NCBI GenBank assembly: GCA_014237405.1
Contig: JABZFO010000031.1
Span: forward strand, 1-44,589
Length of the DNA stretch: 44,589 nucleotides
Direction: 5' to 3'
DNA from: Desulfosarcina sp.
GTDB lineage: Bacteria; Desulfobacterota; Desulfobacteria; Desulfobacterales; Desulfosarcinaceae
In this document: positions 25,627 through 34,724 of the stretch, in pieces
Layout: every line of letters begins with the position of its first letter
How positions within the stretch are numbered: the stretch's first letter is position 1
Made by a program: the position numbers and the translations under genes
Notes under the pieces: generated by a model
Databases searched by the model: none
Seen by the model: only the letters and a program-made list of their open reading frames with translations
What the model was told of the DNA's origin: nothing

Positions 25627-27165
25627 ATGAATTCGGACGCCAGACAACAGACAAAAAGTGAGAACCATAACGTCACCCGGGCCGCCGGCGTGGTGGGGGC
25701 GGCGACCCTGCTCAGCCGGATCTTCGGCTACGTCCGGGATATGGTATTCGCCTCTTTTTTTGGCGCCGGCATGGCGGCGGACGCATTCATTGCCGCCTTC
25801 CGGATTCCCAATCTGCTGCGCCGGCGCGAGGATGGCCTCCGTTTGGCCGTGAGTGCGCTGAAGCTGCTTCTGGTCTCTCTGTCGGTGATTGCGATTATCG
25901 GTGTGGTTGCCGCACCGATAATCATCAAAACGGTGGCACCCGGGTTTTCCAATCCCCCGGAAAAGATGGCGCTGACGGTTGTACTGACCCGCATCATGTT
26001 CCCTTACGTGATCCTTATCGGGTTGGTGGCCCTTTGTATGGGGATCCTCAATGTAATGGGTCATTTCGCAGCTCCGGCCATTGCACCGGTGTTGTTGAAC
26101 CTGGCCATGATCGGGTCGGTTTTTGCCGTTTCCCGACTTTCGGATTCGGAAACGGTTCAGGTCATGGGACTGGCCGGTGGGGTGCTGGTGGGCGGGGTGC
26201 TTCAGTTGGCCCTGCAGCTGCCCTATCTGGTGAAGCATGGCATCCGGTTCTGGAAAAAATCGGGGCTGTGGCATCCGGGGATGAGAAAAGTGGGGCTGCT
26301 CATGCTGCCGACCATTTTCGGTGCGGCCGTTTACCAGATCAATATTCTGGTGGGAACCTTGCTGGCCTCCCTGCTGCCCCAGGGCAGTGTCTCCTATCTT
26401 TACTACGCAGACCGTCTGGTGCAATTTCCCTTGGGAATTTTTGCCCAGGCGGCGGCTACGGCCGTTCTGCCAAGCCTGTCGAGGCAGGCGGCCAACGGCG
26501 ATCACGCCGGCCTGGGAGACACCTTCGGCCACGCCATGAGCCTGGTGCTGTTTATCACCATCCCGGCCATGGTGGGCCTCATCGTGTTGCGGGACCCCAT
26601 TGTAGCCCTGTTGTTCAAGCGCGGCGCCTTCGATGCCCAGACCACGAGATTGACCTCCGATGCCCTTTTGTACTATGCTTTGGGTCTGTGGGCATTTTCT
26701 GCCGTACGTATCGTGGTCTCAACGTTCTACGCCATGCAGGATACCCGGACGCCGGTAATAGCAGCCACCGTCTCCATCGTTGCCAATATTCTTATCGGCA
26801 TAGCCCTCATGGGTCCGATGAAACACTGCGGGCTGGCCCTGGCGACCTCATTGGCCTCAATGGTGAACCTATTCATTCTGGTGGTTGTCCTGAGAAAAAG
26901 GCTGGGAATGGTCCGGTGGCGTCCCATCTTCTCAAGCTGCCTGAGAACACTGGCAGCATCCGGAATGATGGCTCTGGGAGTGGTGATGACCTGCCGAATT
27001 CTCATTCCTCCTGAAACCGGATTGGGCAAGCTACAACTGCTGACGGGAATCAGTGCAGGTGTCATCGGCGGCAGCATAATTTTTTTCGCTGCGGCCTGGA
27101 TGATGAAGATTCCGGAATGGCGAAAAGTGCTGGGGTTGATGAATAGGAGTCTGAACCGATCATGA
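25627..27165 (+). CDS. murJ: Lipid II flippase MurJ with a missing internal block
   Basis: MurJ flips lipid II across the inner membrane for peptidoglycan synthesis. The 512 residues show the MOP-superfamily layout: TRAAGVVGAATLLSRIFGYVRD, FGAGMAADAFIAAFRIPNLLRR, then many TM helices including YLYYADRLVQFPLGIFAQA and STFYAMQDTRTPV. After LLRR (residue 66, at about 25824) the conserved block expected in all MurJ (LFAEG ... F.P.. .EY, about 23 residues) is absent and the protein continues with REDGLRLAVSALKLLL. The loss is in frame. This block is functionally critical in MurJ, so the encoded protein would probably be inactive if the sequence is right. The ATG has a weak ribosome-binding site. 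Confidence 0.93.
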   Translation: MNSDARQQTKSENHNVTRAAGVVGAATLLSRIFGYVRDMVFASFFGAGMAADAFIAAFRIPNLLRRREDGLRLAVSALKLLLVSLSVIAIIGVVAAPIIIKTVAPGFSNPPEKMALTVVLTRIMFPYVILIGLVALCMGILNVMGHFAAPAIAPVLLNLAMIGSVFAVSRLSDSETVQVMGLAGGVLVGGVLQLALQLPYLVKHGIRFWKKSGLWHPGMRKVGLLMLPTIFGAAVYQINILVGTLLASLLPQGSVSYLYYADRLVQFPLGIFAQAAATAVLPSLSRQAANGDHAGLGDTFGHAMSLVLFITIPAMVGLIVLRDPIVALLFKRGAFDAQTTRLTSDALLYYALGLWAFSAVRIVVSTFYAMQDTRTPVIAATVSIVANILIGIALMGPMKHCGLALATSLASMVNLFILVVVLRKRLGMVRWRPIFSSCLRTLAASGMMALGVVMTCRILIPPETGLGKLQLLTGISAGVIGGSIIFFAAAWMMKIPEWRKVLGLMNRSLNRS

Positions 27166-27461
27166 GCCTTCGCCGGAAGATCATCGTTGCCAGCGCGGCG
27201 GTGGCGCTGCTGAATTTGATGCTGCTGATTGTCTTCGGCGACAACGGGCTGGTGGAACTGTCCCGGTTGCGTGCAAAGGAGCAACTGATGGTGCAGCGAA
27301 ACGAGACACTTGCCAGAGAGAACGTCAGCCTGTACCGTACCATCGGGCGGTTGAAAAGCGATCCGACCTATATCGAGAGCGTGGCCCGCAATGAACTGGG
27401 CATGATTGGCAAGGATGACGTAATTATTATTTTCCCAGGTTCCAAGGGGCAAAGAAAATGA
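27162..27461 (+). CDS. FtsB/DivIC-type septum formation initiator
   Basis: A 99-residue bitopic protein: short basic N-terminus, TM helix at about 8-25, then a coiled coil (about 32-66) rich in Leu, Glu and Arg, and a C-terminal ARNELGMIGKDDVIIIF that matches the FtsB/DivIC signature. FtsB with FtsL and FtsQ activates septal wall synthesis. It overlaps the end of murJ by four bases (ATGA), which couples lipid II flipping and division genes in one transcript. Confidence 0.85.
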   Translation: MSLRRKIIVASAAVALLNLMLLIVFGDNGLVELSRLRAKEQLMVQRNETLARENVSLYRTIGRLKSDPTYIESVARNELGMIGKDDVIIIFPGSKGQRK

Positions 27462-27462
27462 T

Positions 27463-27738
27463 ATGGAAATTATAGGGGACAAAACCTTTTACACGATGAC
27501 CATGGCCCGCGTTTACGCCAATCAGGGAAGATATGAAGAGGCCGCCCGGATTTACCGCTATCTGCTGGACCAGACCCCCGACCGGGCGGATCTCAGACAG
27601 GCACTGGATGCGGTTTCATCCATGCTGCCGGAGGCGCCCAGACAATGGCATGACGTTTCCAATCTGATCGAGCGATGGGTCCGATTGATGCTTCGGTGCA
27701 ATGCGCTTCGGCGGCTTGAAAAGATCCGGACACCATGA
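27463..27738 (+). CDS. Small tetratricopeptide-like protein
   Basis: A 91-residue protein whose N-terminal half reads like one TPR unit: TMARVYANQGRYEEAARIYRYLLDQTPDRADLRQAL. The rest is polar with a basic end. There is no signal peptide. It is tightly packed between the divIC-type gene and coaBC, overlapping coaBC by four bases (ATGA), so it is surely translated with them. The function is unknown. A single TPR suggests protein binding. Confidence 0.75.
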   Translation: MEIIGDKTFYTMTMARVYANQGRYEEAARIYRYLLDQTPDRADLRQALDAVSSMLPEAPRQWHDVSNLIERWVRLMLRCNALRRLEKIRTP

Positions 27739-28952
27739 AAAAAACGGTTCTTTATAACAAAAATATCGTCCTGGGTGTGTGCGGCGGTATCGCCGCCTAC
27801 AAGAGCGTGGAGTTGCTCAGGCGACTGGTGAAGCTGGGTGCACGGGTGCGGGTAATCATGACCCGAAGCGCCACCCGATTCGTGGGTCCCATGACCTTCG
27901 AGGTGCTGTCGGAAAATCCGGTGTGCCTGGATCTTTTCGAAGAAAAAGACGATGCGGCCATCCGGCATATCGCTTGGGCGGAAGCGGCCCATGGAGTGGT
28001 AATCGCACCGGCCACGGCGAACATGGTGGCCAAGCTGACCCACGGAATTGCCGACGATGCCCTGAGCACCTTCATGCTGGCGGTCACCTGCCCGGTGATG
28101 ATCTGCCCCTCCATGAATTCAAACATGTTCGAGCACCCCGCCACCCAGCGAAACCTGAGCCGGCTGAAGGCGGATGGTTGCCGCATTCTGGCTCCCGGTG
28201 AAGGTGAACTGGCCTGCGGCACCACCGGACCGGGCCGCCTACCCGAACCCGAAGCGATGGTGGACCGGCTGATCAGTTTTCTCTCCCCGGATGACCTTGC
28301 CGGCAAAAATGTGCTGGTCACCGCCGGTCCCACCCGTGAGGCCATCGACCCGGTGCGTTTTATCAGCAATCCCTCATCGGGAAAGATGGGGTACGCCATC
28401 GCCCGCGCCGCCGAAAACCGCGGCGCCCGGGTAACCCTGGTCACCGGCCCCGTGGCCCTGGCTCCGCCGCTGAATGTAGAGGTGGTGCCTGTGGTGACCG
28501 TGGATGACATGGCCCAAGCGGTTTTTTCCCGATTGGAGCAGTCCCACGTGGTCGTGAAAGTGGCGGCGGTTTCAGACTATCGGCCCGTTAAAACCGAGAC
28601 CCACAAAATCAAAAAGGGTGAAGGCGGAGTGCAGCTGGCCCTGGAGCGGACCACGGACATCCTGAAAACCGTCGGGCAACGAAAAAGCCATCAGATCGTC
28701 GTCGGTTTTGCCGCAGAAACCCGGGATATGGAAAACCATGCCCGGAAAAAGCTCGAAGAGAAGCGTATGGACATGATTGCGGCCAATCTCATCGGTCCAC
28801 CCGACTCCGGATTTGCATCCGACACCAACCGCATGACCCTGTTTTTTGCAGACGGCCGAAAAGAGGATCTCGAAGTAATGGACAAGGATGCAGTGGCCCA
28901 CCTGATCCTTGACCGAGTGGCAGAACTGGTCAAGCAGAGAGCTATCCCTTGA
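27735..28952 (+). CDS. coaBC: Bifunctional phosphopantothenoylcysteine decarboxylase / phosphopantothenate-cysteine ligase
   Basis: Two steps of coenzyme A synthesis. The 405 residues match the usual 400-410. The N-terminal flavoprotein (CoaC) half shows [18 protein letters not shown], the catalytic His in [35 protein letters not shown] and the substrate-clamp region [13 protein letters not shown]. The CoaB half shows [27 protein letters not shown], a [10 protein letters not shown] segment and GFAAET. The gene is complete and overlaps the preceding TPR gene. Confidence 0.97.
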   Translation: MKKTVLYNKNIVLGVCGGIAAYKSVELLRRLVKLGARVRVIMTRSATRFVGPMTFEVLSENPVCLDLFEEKDDAAIRHIAWAEAAHGVVIAPATANMVAKLTHGIADDALSTFMLAVTCPVMICPSMNSNMFEHPATQRNLSRLKADGCRILAPGEGELACGTTGPGRLPEPEAMVDRLISFLSPDDLAGKNVLVTAGPTREAIDPVRFISNPSSGKMGYAIARAAENRGARVTLVTGPVALAPPLNVEVVPVVTVDDMAQAVFSRLEQSHVVVKVAAVSDYRPVKTETHKIKKGEGGVQLALERTTDILKTVGQRKSHQIVVGFAAETRDMENHARKKLEEKRMDMIAANLIGPPDSGFASDTNRMTLFFADGRKEDLEVMDKDAVAHLILDRVAELVKQRAIP

Positions 28953-28965
28953 GATCATTCATTCC

Positions 28966-29688
28966 ATGTCTTTTTCGAAACCCAAGATGAACGCCGAAGC
29001 GTCACTTGCCCAAATCATTCGGGACATCCAGAACACGCTGTGTTATCTTAAACAAAGCGGGTGCACCGGTTTTAACTGTAGCGAGGAGAGCCTGAAGACC
29101 CTGAGTCAGCTGAGGCTGCCGAGTCTTGATGCAGCTGTCGGTCGGGAAACGTTGGCAGACATCCGCACCGACTTGGGAGACTGTACCCGATGCGGGCTGT
29201 GCAAATCGAGGACCCATATTGTGTTTGGCGAGGGCAGCCCGAGCGCGCAGCTGGTATTCGTGGGCGAAGGGCCGGGATTCGATGAGGATCAATCCGGACA
29301 GCCTTTTGTGGGAGCGGCCGGACAACTGCTGACCAAAATCATCGCGGCCATGAACTTGTCCCGGGAGAGGGTTTACATCTGCAACATCGTCAAATGCCGC
29401 CCCCCCGGCAACCGGAACCCGGCGTCCGACGAGATTCGGCAATGCCTGCCGTTTCTCAAGCGGCAGTTGGCCGCCATCAATCCACGAGTGATCTGTGCCC
29501 TGGGCCGTGTGGCCGCCCAGACGCTGCTGGAAACCGAGACGCCGATCTCTCGTCTCAGGGGACGGTTTCATGAGGTCATGGGCATACCGGTGATGCCGAC
29601 CTTTCACCCGGCATTTCTGCTGCGCAGCCCGGACAAGAAACGGGATGTGTGGGACGATGTCCAGCAAATCATGAAAATGCTGGAATAA
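28966..29688 (+). CDS. Uracil-DNA glycosylase, family 4 (4Fe-4S)
   Basis: Removes uracil from DNA. About 240 residues from the ATG at 28966; an in-frame ATG at 28909 overlaps coaBC and is less likely. The iron-sulfur ligands are seen in CTRCGLC and in CNIVKCRPPGNRNP ... CLPFL. The active-site motif is GEGPGFDEDQSGQPFVGAAGQLL, and the second motif is HPAFLLRSPDKKRDVW. Families 4 and 5 share these; GEGPGFDEDQ fits family 4. An N-terminal extension of about 50 residues precedes the core. Confidence 0.92.
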   Translation: MSFSKPKMNAEASLAQIIRDIQNTLCYLKQSGCTGFNCSEESLKTLSQLRLPSLDAAVGRETLADIRTDLGDCTRCGLCKSRTHIVFGEGSPSAQLVFVGEGPGFDEDQSGQPFVGAAGQLLTKIIAAMNLSRERVYICNIVKCRPPGNRNPASDEIRQCLPFLKRQLAAINPRVICALGRVAAQTLLETETPISRLRGRFHEVMGIPVMPTFHPAFLLRSPDKKRDVWDDVQQIMKMLE

Positions 29689-29727
29689 GTGGTCCACACT
29701 GCCCCTTCCCGTCTTCAAGGGGGTGTT

Positions 29728-31041
29728 ATGAAAACCCGATCCATCACCATTTTTCTGCTGACTGCCATGCTTTTTCTGCTACCCGTCGGTCCGGTTGATG
29801 CCGGATCCGCGCCGGTCTACCTGGTCCGGCTCACCGGTGCCATCACCCCCGGTAATGCCGATTTTCTGGATTCGGCCATCCACAGGGCAAACGGGGAAGG
29901 GGCCGGCTGTCTCATCGTGATGCTGGATACCCCCGGCGGTCTGGCCGAATCCATGCGCAAGATGGTCATGGCCATCTACGGCAGCAGAATCCCCGTGGTG
30001 GTCTACGTTTCACCGTCGGGAGCGCGTGCGGCATCCGCCGGTGTGATGATCACCATGGCTGCCGATGTGGCCGCCATGGCGCCGGGAACCCACATTGGTG
30101 CCGCTCATCCGGTCAACGCCGGCGGAAAGGACCTGGACAAGACCATGGCCGAGAAGGTGACCAACGATATGGTGGCCTTCGTGAAAAGCATCGCCGAAAA
30201 GCGTGGCCGGAACGTCGAGTGGGCCGAGGAGGCGGTGCGTGAAAGTGTGTCGGTGACGGAAACCGAAGCCCTTGAGAAAAAGATTATCGACCGGGTGGCA
30301 CAGGATCTGGATGACCTCATCGGCCAGATCAACGGTCTCGAGATCGAGGGCAAGGGACGCCTGGAAATTGACCCGGCCCACCGAGTCTGGATTGCCGAAT
30401 CCCTGCGCACCCGTATTTTAAAAACCCTCAGCGATCCCAACATCGCCTACATTTTGATGATGATCGGCATGGCTGGCCTCTATTTCGAGCTTTCCCATCC
30501 GGGCGTCATCCTGCCGGGGGTCATCGGCAGCATCGCCCTGATCCTGGCCTTTTATTCGTTTCAGACCCTGCCGGTGAATATTGCCGGCGTCCTGCTGATC
30601 GTGCTGGCCCTGATCTTTTTTATCATGGAAATGAAAATAGCCAGCTATGGCCTGCTCAGCGTGGCGGGGATCATCAGCCTGCTGCTGGGTTCGGTGATGC
30701 TTTTTGACAGGGTGGACGGGCGAATCGGGATCTCATGGACCGTGATGATGCCGACCATCAGCCTCGTGGGAGGCTTCTTCGTGGTGGTGGCCGGACTGGT
30801 CTTTCGCTCCCGAATCCGTCGGCCCATGACGGGGGGCTCGGGGTTGATCGGTAAAACCGGCGTCGTGAAAACGCCTTTGACGCCCCAAGGCCGGATTCAG
30901 GTTCACGGTGAACTGTGGTTCGCCCGATGCCGGACGCCGGTGGCGACCGGTCAGCGGGTTCGCGTCACGGCGTTGGACGGCCTGATCCTGGAGGTGGAAC
31001 CGGAGGTATCTGCCACAGGACCGCAGGGAATCAACCCATAG
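29728..31041 (+). CDS. NfeD family membrane-bound serine protease (ClpP class)
   Basis: About 437 residues from the ATG at 29728. A signal peptide or TM (about 5-26) leads to a ClpP-like protease domain: LDTPGGLAESMRKMV, then YVSPSGARAASAGVMI with the likely nucleophilic Ser in the SAG motif, then MAPGTHIGAAHPV. About five TM helices follow (residues 225-365) and a C-terminal NfeD OB-fold (GLIGKTGVVKTPL ... VHGELW). Such proteases cleave the C-terminus of the stomatin-like partner, and the partner gene follows directly. Together they are thought to take part in membrane quality control. Confidence 0.9.
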   Translation: MKTRSITIFLLTAMLFLLPVGPVDAGSAPVYLVRLTGAITPGNADFLDSAIHRANGEGAGCLIVMLDTPGGLAESMRKMVMAIYGSRIPVVVYVSPSGARAASAGVMITMAADVAAMAPGTHIGAAHPVNAGGKDLDKTMAEKVTNDMVAFVKSIAEKRGRNVEWAEEAVRESVSVTETEALEKKIIDRVAQDLDDLIGQINGLEIEGKGRLEIDPAHRVWIAESLRTRILKTLSDPNIAYILMMIGMAGLYFELSHPGVILPGVIGSIALILAFYSFQTLPVNIAGVLLIVLALIFFIMEMKIASYGLLSVAGIISLLLGSVMLFDRVDGRIGISWTVMMPTISLVGGFFVVVAGLVFRSRIRRPMTGGSGLIGKTGVVKTPLTPQGRIQVHGELWFARCRTPVATGQRVRVTALDGLILEVEPEVSATGPQGINP

Positions 31042-31149
31042 CCGGCGGTACCGGACGGATCGTCTCCGTTCGGCCATTACCGTTTACTCATCTTCATCAT
31101 CATCATCTTCTTCTCCATCATTCGCCCATTCGGGCCAAAGGAGGAATCC

Positions 31150-31908
31150 ATGCTGCCAACCATCGGTGTTGTTGTCCTCGTCGTTTTTTTCCTGTCCGCT
31201 GCCCTGCGGATCCTGAACGAATATGAGCGGGGCGTCATTTTCCGCCTCGGCCGGGTAATCAACGCCAAGGGGCCGGGGCTGATCATCCTCATTCCCATTG
31301 TGGACAAGATGGTGAAGGTGAGCATGCGCCTGGTGGCCATGGATGTGGACCCCCAGGACGTGATTACAATGGACAATGTGTCGGTGAAGGTCAATGCTGT
31401 CATCTACTTTCGGGTAATTGCCCCCATCAAGGCCATCGTGGAGGTGGAAAACTACATCTATGCCATTTCCCAACTGGCCCAGACCACCCTGCGCAGCGTC
31501 TGCGGCCAGGCGGAACTGGACGAGCTCCTGTCGGCCCGGGAAAAGATCAACGCCAGCCTCCAGGAGATCCTGGACACCCACACGGATCCCTGGGGCATCA
31601 AGGTGGCCACGGTGGAGCTCAAGCACATCGACCTGCCCCAGGAGATGCAGCGGGCCATGGCCAAGCAGGCCGAGGCCGAGCGGGAACGGCGGGCCAAGGT
31701 GATCAATGCGGAAGGTGAGTTCCAGGCCGCCGACCGCCTGGCCGAGGCGGCCAAGATCATTGACCAGTATCCCACTGCCATCCAGCTTCGCTATCTGCAG
31801 ACCATGCGGGAAATGTCCGCCGAGAACAACACCACCACGATTTTTCCGTTTCCTCTGGACCTGTTCCGGCCATTTATAAAGCTGGTGGAAAAGGGCAAGA
31901 AGGAGTAA
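31150..31908 (+). CDS. Slipin (stomatin/prohibitin-like SPFH-domain protein)
   Basis: 252 residues: an N-terminal hydrophobic anchor (about 1-20), an SPFH/Band 7 domain starting at [14 protein letters not shown] and including [13 protein letters not shown], and an Ala/Glu-rich coiled coil ending in [23 protein letters not shown]. The C-terminus is hydrophobic with the [10 protein letters not shown] segment typical of slipins, the region cut by the NfeD partner. AAAGGAGG lies eight bases before the ATG. It forms a two-gene unit with the upstream nfeD-type gene. Confidence 0.92.
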   Translation: MLPTIGVVVLVVFFLSAALRILNEYERGVIFRLGRVINAKGPGLIILIPIVDKMVKVSMRLVAMDVDPQDVITMDNVSVKVNAVIYFRVIAPIKAIVEVENYIYAISQLAQTTLRSVCGQAELDELLSAREKINASLQEILDTHTDPWGIKVATVELKHIDLPQEMQRAMAKQAEAERERRAKVINAEGEFQAADRLAEAAKIIDQYPTAIQLRYLQTMREMSAENNTTTIFPFPLDLFRPFIKLVEKGKKE

Positions 31909-32299
31909 ACATGCAGGCGCGCCTTGCCCCGGATGCCGTTCATTAGGGTTCAAGGGTTCGAGGGGATGGCTTCAGAATAACAACGGCTTGAACGGTTAGC
32001 ACAAATCTGGTGAACGCGGTCTGAACATTAAAAAGATTTTTTAAAAACAGACCCTTGTCTCTTTTACTACGAATTCATCCGGAACCAGGCCCTAGTTGTT
32101 ATTGGACATTTGACATTCACCCTTGAATCCTTGAACCCTAGATCCCTTTCCTGATAATCCAATATCTGTATTGACACGCCCGGTACGATAGGATTACTAA
32201 AACAGTTTTTTGCATATGAAGGTGAGTTTTTTAGTACGGTGCCCATGGCACCCATGTTCGGGGGATTGACTGCAACCTCATGAAAGGAGACCGGATCAC
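31909..32299. other. Repeat-bearing spacer before the Rho-N gene
   Basis: About 390 bases without a gene. It contains short-period repeats: AGGGTTCA AGGGTTCG AGGGG around 31945-31964 and its inverted relative CCCTTGAATCCTTGAACCC at 32120-32138. A perfect TTGACA at 32171-32176 could be a -35 box (a weak TACTAA lies 18 bases on) for the operon starting at 32300. Confidence 0.5.
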
Positions 32300-32623
32300 A
32301 TGACTAAAGGTACGGAAGGTGCAGAAAAACCGTTGGATAAAATGACCGTCAAAGAGCTTCGTGAAATCGCCCTATCCATACCGGACATCAAAGGCGTTCA
32401 TGGCATGAATAAGCAGGATCTTCTGGATACCGTCAAGACCCACCGGGGCATCAAGGAAGAGAAGCCCAGAAAGGCAAACCGATCGGTCCGGGAGATTAAA
32501 AAGCAGATTAGGGCACTCAAGGCTAAGAAGCGGGAGGATGCCGGAAATAACGACCGCAAGCAATCCGACACTCTTCGCCGTCAAATCTCCCGATTGAAAA
32601 AGAAGACGCGCCGGGCGGCCTAA
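32300..32623 (+). CDS. Small Rho-N domain protein with a basic coiled-coil tail
   Basis: 107 residues. Residues about 13-50 (LDKMTVKELREIALSIPDIKGVHGMNKQDLL) look like the Rho termination factor N-terminal (SAP-like) domain. The remainder is very basic: repeated REIKKQIRALKAKKRE and LRRQISRLKKKTRRAA segments likely to form a helical, nucleic-acid-binding tail. It probably binds RNA or DNA. The exact function is unknown. AAAGGAGA is upstream of the start. It precedes the HAD gene by about 20 bases. Confidence 0.7.
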   Translation: MTKGTEGAEKPLDKMTVKELREIALSIPDIKGVHGMNKQDLLDTVKTHRGIKEEKPRKANRSVREIKKQIRALKAKKREDAGNNDRKQSDTLRRQISRLKKKTRRAA

Positions 32624-32644
32624 GGGCATCAAACAGGAAAACCA

Positions 32645-33217
32645 ATGATCGATCCGGCGGCACTTGCCTTTGACATTGATGGTGTCATCGCCGACACCAT
32701 GCACCTTTTTCTGGATATCCTCAGCGATCACTACGATGTCCATACGGTGCGGTACGCGGACATCACCAGCTACCGGCTGGACCATTGCCTGGACCTGGAC
32801 AAGGATGTCCTGGAGGGGGCGGTGGTCCGGATTCTCGACGGGGGATACCGGGCGGACCTGAAACCCGTACCCGGTGCCGGCGAGGTGTTAAAGCGGATCG
32901 GCGCCAGCACGGGGCGAATATTGATGGTAACGGCCCGGCCCGAGCCGGGCCCTATCGAGAGCTGGATGAACCAGCTTCTCGACGGGCAGCATCAACGGGC
33001 GCGAATTATCGCCACCGGTTCATTCGAGGCCAAAACCGATGTGCTGTTGGAAAACGACATCAAATGGTTTGTGGAGGATCGCCTTGAAACCTGCCACCTG
33101 CTCAAGGCCGCCGGTATCGAGCCCGTCGTGTTCCGGCAGCCGTGGAACCAGGAACCCCATGATTACCTTCAGGTGGGTTCATGGCAGGAACTCGAACGGT
33201 GGATTGCCTTCCCATGA
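32645..33217 (+). CDS. HAD-superfamily hydrolase, 5'(3')-deoxyribonucleotidase-like
   Basis: 190 residues. HAD motif I is FDIDGVIAD (9-17, nucleophile Asp10 and acid/base Asp12). Motif II is MVTARPE. Motif III/IV is in WFVEDRLETCHLL, although the usual DD pair is ED here. The overall shape resembles the NT5C (5' nucleotidase, deoxy) group of small cytosolic phosphatases. Substrate unproven. Its stop overlaps the xerC start (ATGA at 33214-33217). Confidence 0.75.
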   Translation: MIDPAALAFDIDGVIADTMHLFLDILSDHYDVHTVRYADITSYRLDHCLDLDKDVLEGAVVRILDGGYRADLKPVPGAGEVLKRIGASTGRILMVTARPEPGPIESWMNQLLDGQHQRARIIATGSFEAKTDVLLENDIKWFVEDRLETCHLLKAAGIEPVVFRQPWNQEPHDYLQVGSWQELERWIAFP

Positions 33218-34143
33218 CGCGGCCCATGCTGACAGAACAGATCGACCTTTTCCTGCAGGCGTTGGCTTCGGAGAAGGGCTACTCTGCACACACCATCCGG
33301 GCCTATGGCCATGACCTGGCGGAGTTTGTCGGCTATGCCGCCGGCGGGGCGGGATTATCCGAAGAAAAAGAGAAACGGCTACTGGCCATCGACGACATCG
33401 ACAGTCTGACGGTCCGGGGGTATCTTGGACTCCTGCACCGCAAGAACGAGAAATCCACCATCGCCCGGAAGCTGTCGGCCCTGCGATCCTTTTTTCGTCA
33501 CCTGGTGAAACACCGGCTGACGGACGAGGACCCCACGGCCGCCATCCTGACACCCAAGCACACCCGGCGGATGCCGTCCTACCTGACGGTGGACGACATG
33601 TTCCGCCTGCTGGACCAGGCGGTTGACGACACCGTGCTGGGGCTTCGCAACCGGGCCCTGTTCGAAACCCTTTACGGGTCGGGAATCCGGGTGTCCGAAC
33701 TGACCGGCCTCAATGTGTTCGATGTGGACTTTTCTTCCGGATGCCTCCGAGTGTTGGGAAAAGGGGGCCGTGAGCGAATCGTACCGGTGGGCGAAAAGGC
33801 CCTGAATCGTATTCAAACTTACCGGGATCGGCTCTTTGCCCAGACCGGTATCGGCATGGTGGTTGACGGCCCGCTGTTTTTAAATAAAAACAAGGGTCGG
33901 TTGACATCACGGTCCGTGGCCCGGATTCTGGAAGCATTGATTCGCAAGTGCAGCCTGGCGGTACCCATTTCACCCCACGGTATCCGGCACAGTTTTGCCA
34001 CCCACCTGCTGGACGCGGGGGCGGACCTGCGGAAGGTTCAGGAACTGCTGGGCCACAAGAGCCTGTCAACCACCCAGAAATACACCCATGTGAGCATTGA
34101 CCGACTCATGGCGGCCTATGACAAGGCCCACCCCAGGCGATAG
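33214..34143 (+). CDS. xerC: Tyrosine recombinase XerC
   Basis: Resolves chromosome dimers at dif with XerD. From the ATG at 33214 the protein has 309 residues. The N-terminal core-binding domain spans about 1-110. The catalytic residues are all in place: Arg159 (GSGIRVSEL), Lys183 (GKGGRER), His255 and Arg258 ([26 protein letters not shown]), His281 (GHKSL) and Tyr290 (TTQKYTHV). Being followed by hslV-hslU is the classic xerC-hslVU order, which favours XerC over an integrase. Confidence 0.94.
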   Translation: MTRPMLTEQIDLFLQALASEKGYSAHTIRAYGHDLAEFVGYAAGGAGLSEEKEKRLLAIDDIDSLTVRGYLGLLHRKNEKSTIARKLSALRSFFRHLVKHRLTDEDPTAAILTPKHTRRMPSYLTVDDMFRLLDQAVDDTVLGLRNRALFETLYGSGIRVSELTGLNVFDVDFSSGCLRVLGKGGRERIVPVGEKALNRIQTYRDRLFAQTGIGMVVDGPLFLNKNKGRLTSRSVARILEALIRKCSLAVPISPHGIRHSFATHLLDAGADLRKVQELLGHKSLSTTQKYTHVSIDRLMAAYDKAHPRR

Positions 34144-34163
34144 AAAGGAACCAAGTTAAACCC

Positions 34164-34721
34164 ATGGCCCATCATCGACCGGTAAACTCACTGCGATTCC
34201 ACGGCACCACCATCCTCGCTGTCCGGGGAAAGGACCGGGTGGTGATGGCCGGTGACGGCCAGGTGACCCTGAACAACACGGTCATCAAACACAACGCCCG
34301 AAAGGTGCGGCGAATTTACAACGATACCATCCTGGTGGGGTTTGCCGGCGCTACGGCCGACGCGCTGACCCTGACAGAGAAACTGGAGCAGAAGCTGGAG
34401 CGTTACAACGGGAACCTGATCCGGTCGGCCGTGGAGCTGGCCCGGGATTGGCGGACGGACAAGTACTTGCGCCGCTTGGAGGCGTTGATGATTGCCGTGG
34501 ACGGCACTTCCATGCTGCTCATATCGGGAAACGGTGATGTCATTGAACCGGATGAGGGCATTGTGGCCATCGGTTCGGGCGGTGTGGCCGCCCATGCGGC
34601 TGCGACGGCCCTTTTCCACCAGACGGAACTGGATCCGCGCCAGATTGTCGAGGTGTCCATGAAAATCGCCGCGTCCCTGTGCGTATTCACCAACGATCGT
34701 ATCACCATTGAAGAGTGCTAA
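34164..34721 (+). CDS. hslV: ATP-dependent protease HslV (ClpQ) peptidase subunit
   Basis: Threonine peptidase of the HslUV complex. Of 185 residues the first 14 form a propeptide, and mature Thr15 in [11 protein letters not shown] is the nucleophile. [53 protein letters not shown] and [13 protein letters not shown] are all typical. The propeptide is longer than in Escherichia coli. hslU follows after three bases, so expression is coupled. Confidence 0.97.
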   Translation: MAHHRPVNSLRFHGTTILAVRGKDRVVMAGDGQVTLNNTVIKHNARKVRRIYNDTILVGFAGATADALTLTEKLEQKLERYNGNLIRSAVELARDWRTDKYLRRLEALMIAVDGTSMLLISGNGDVIEPDEGIVAIGSGGVAAHAAATALFHQTELDPRQIVEVSMKIAASLCVFTNDRITIEEC

Positions 34722-34724
34722 CCC

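Noticed and set aside
25606..26532. 308-residue minus-strand open frame
   Set aside because: Antisense shadow of murJ, with His/Gln/Arg-rich composition and no recognisable motif.
33214..34143. Integrase of a mobile element
   Set aside because: The gene has XerC size and all catalytic residues, and lies in the standard xerC-hslV-hslU order, so it is the housekeeping recombinase.
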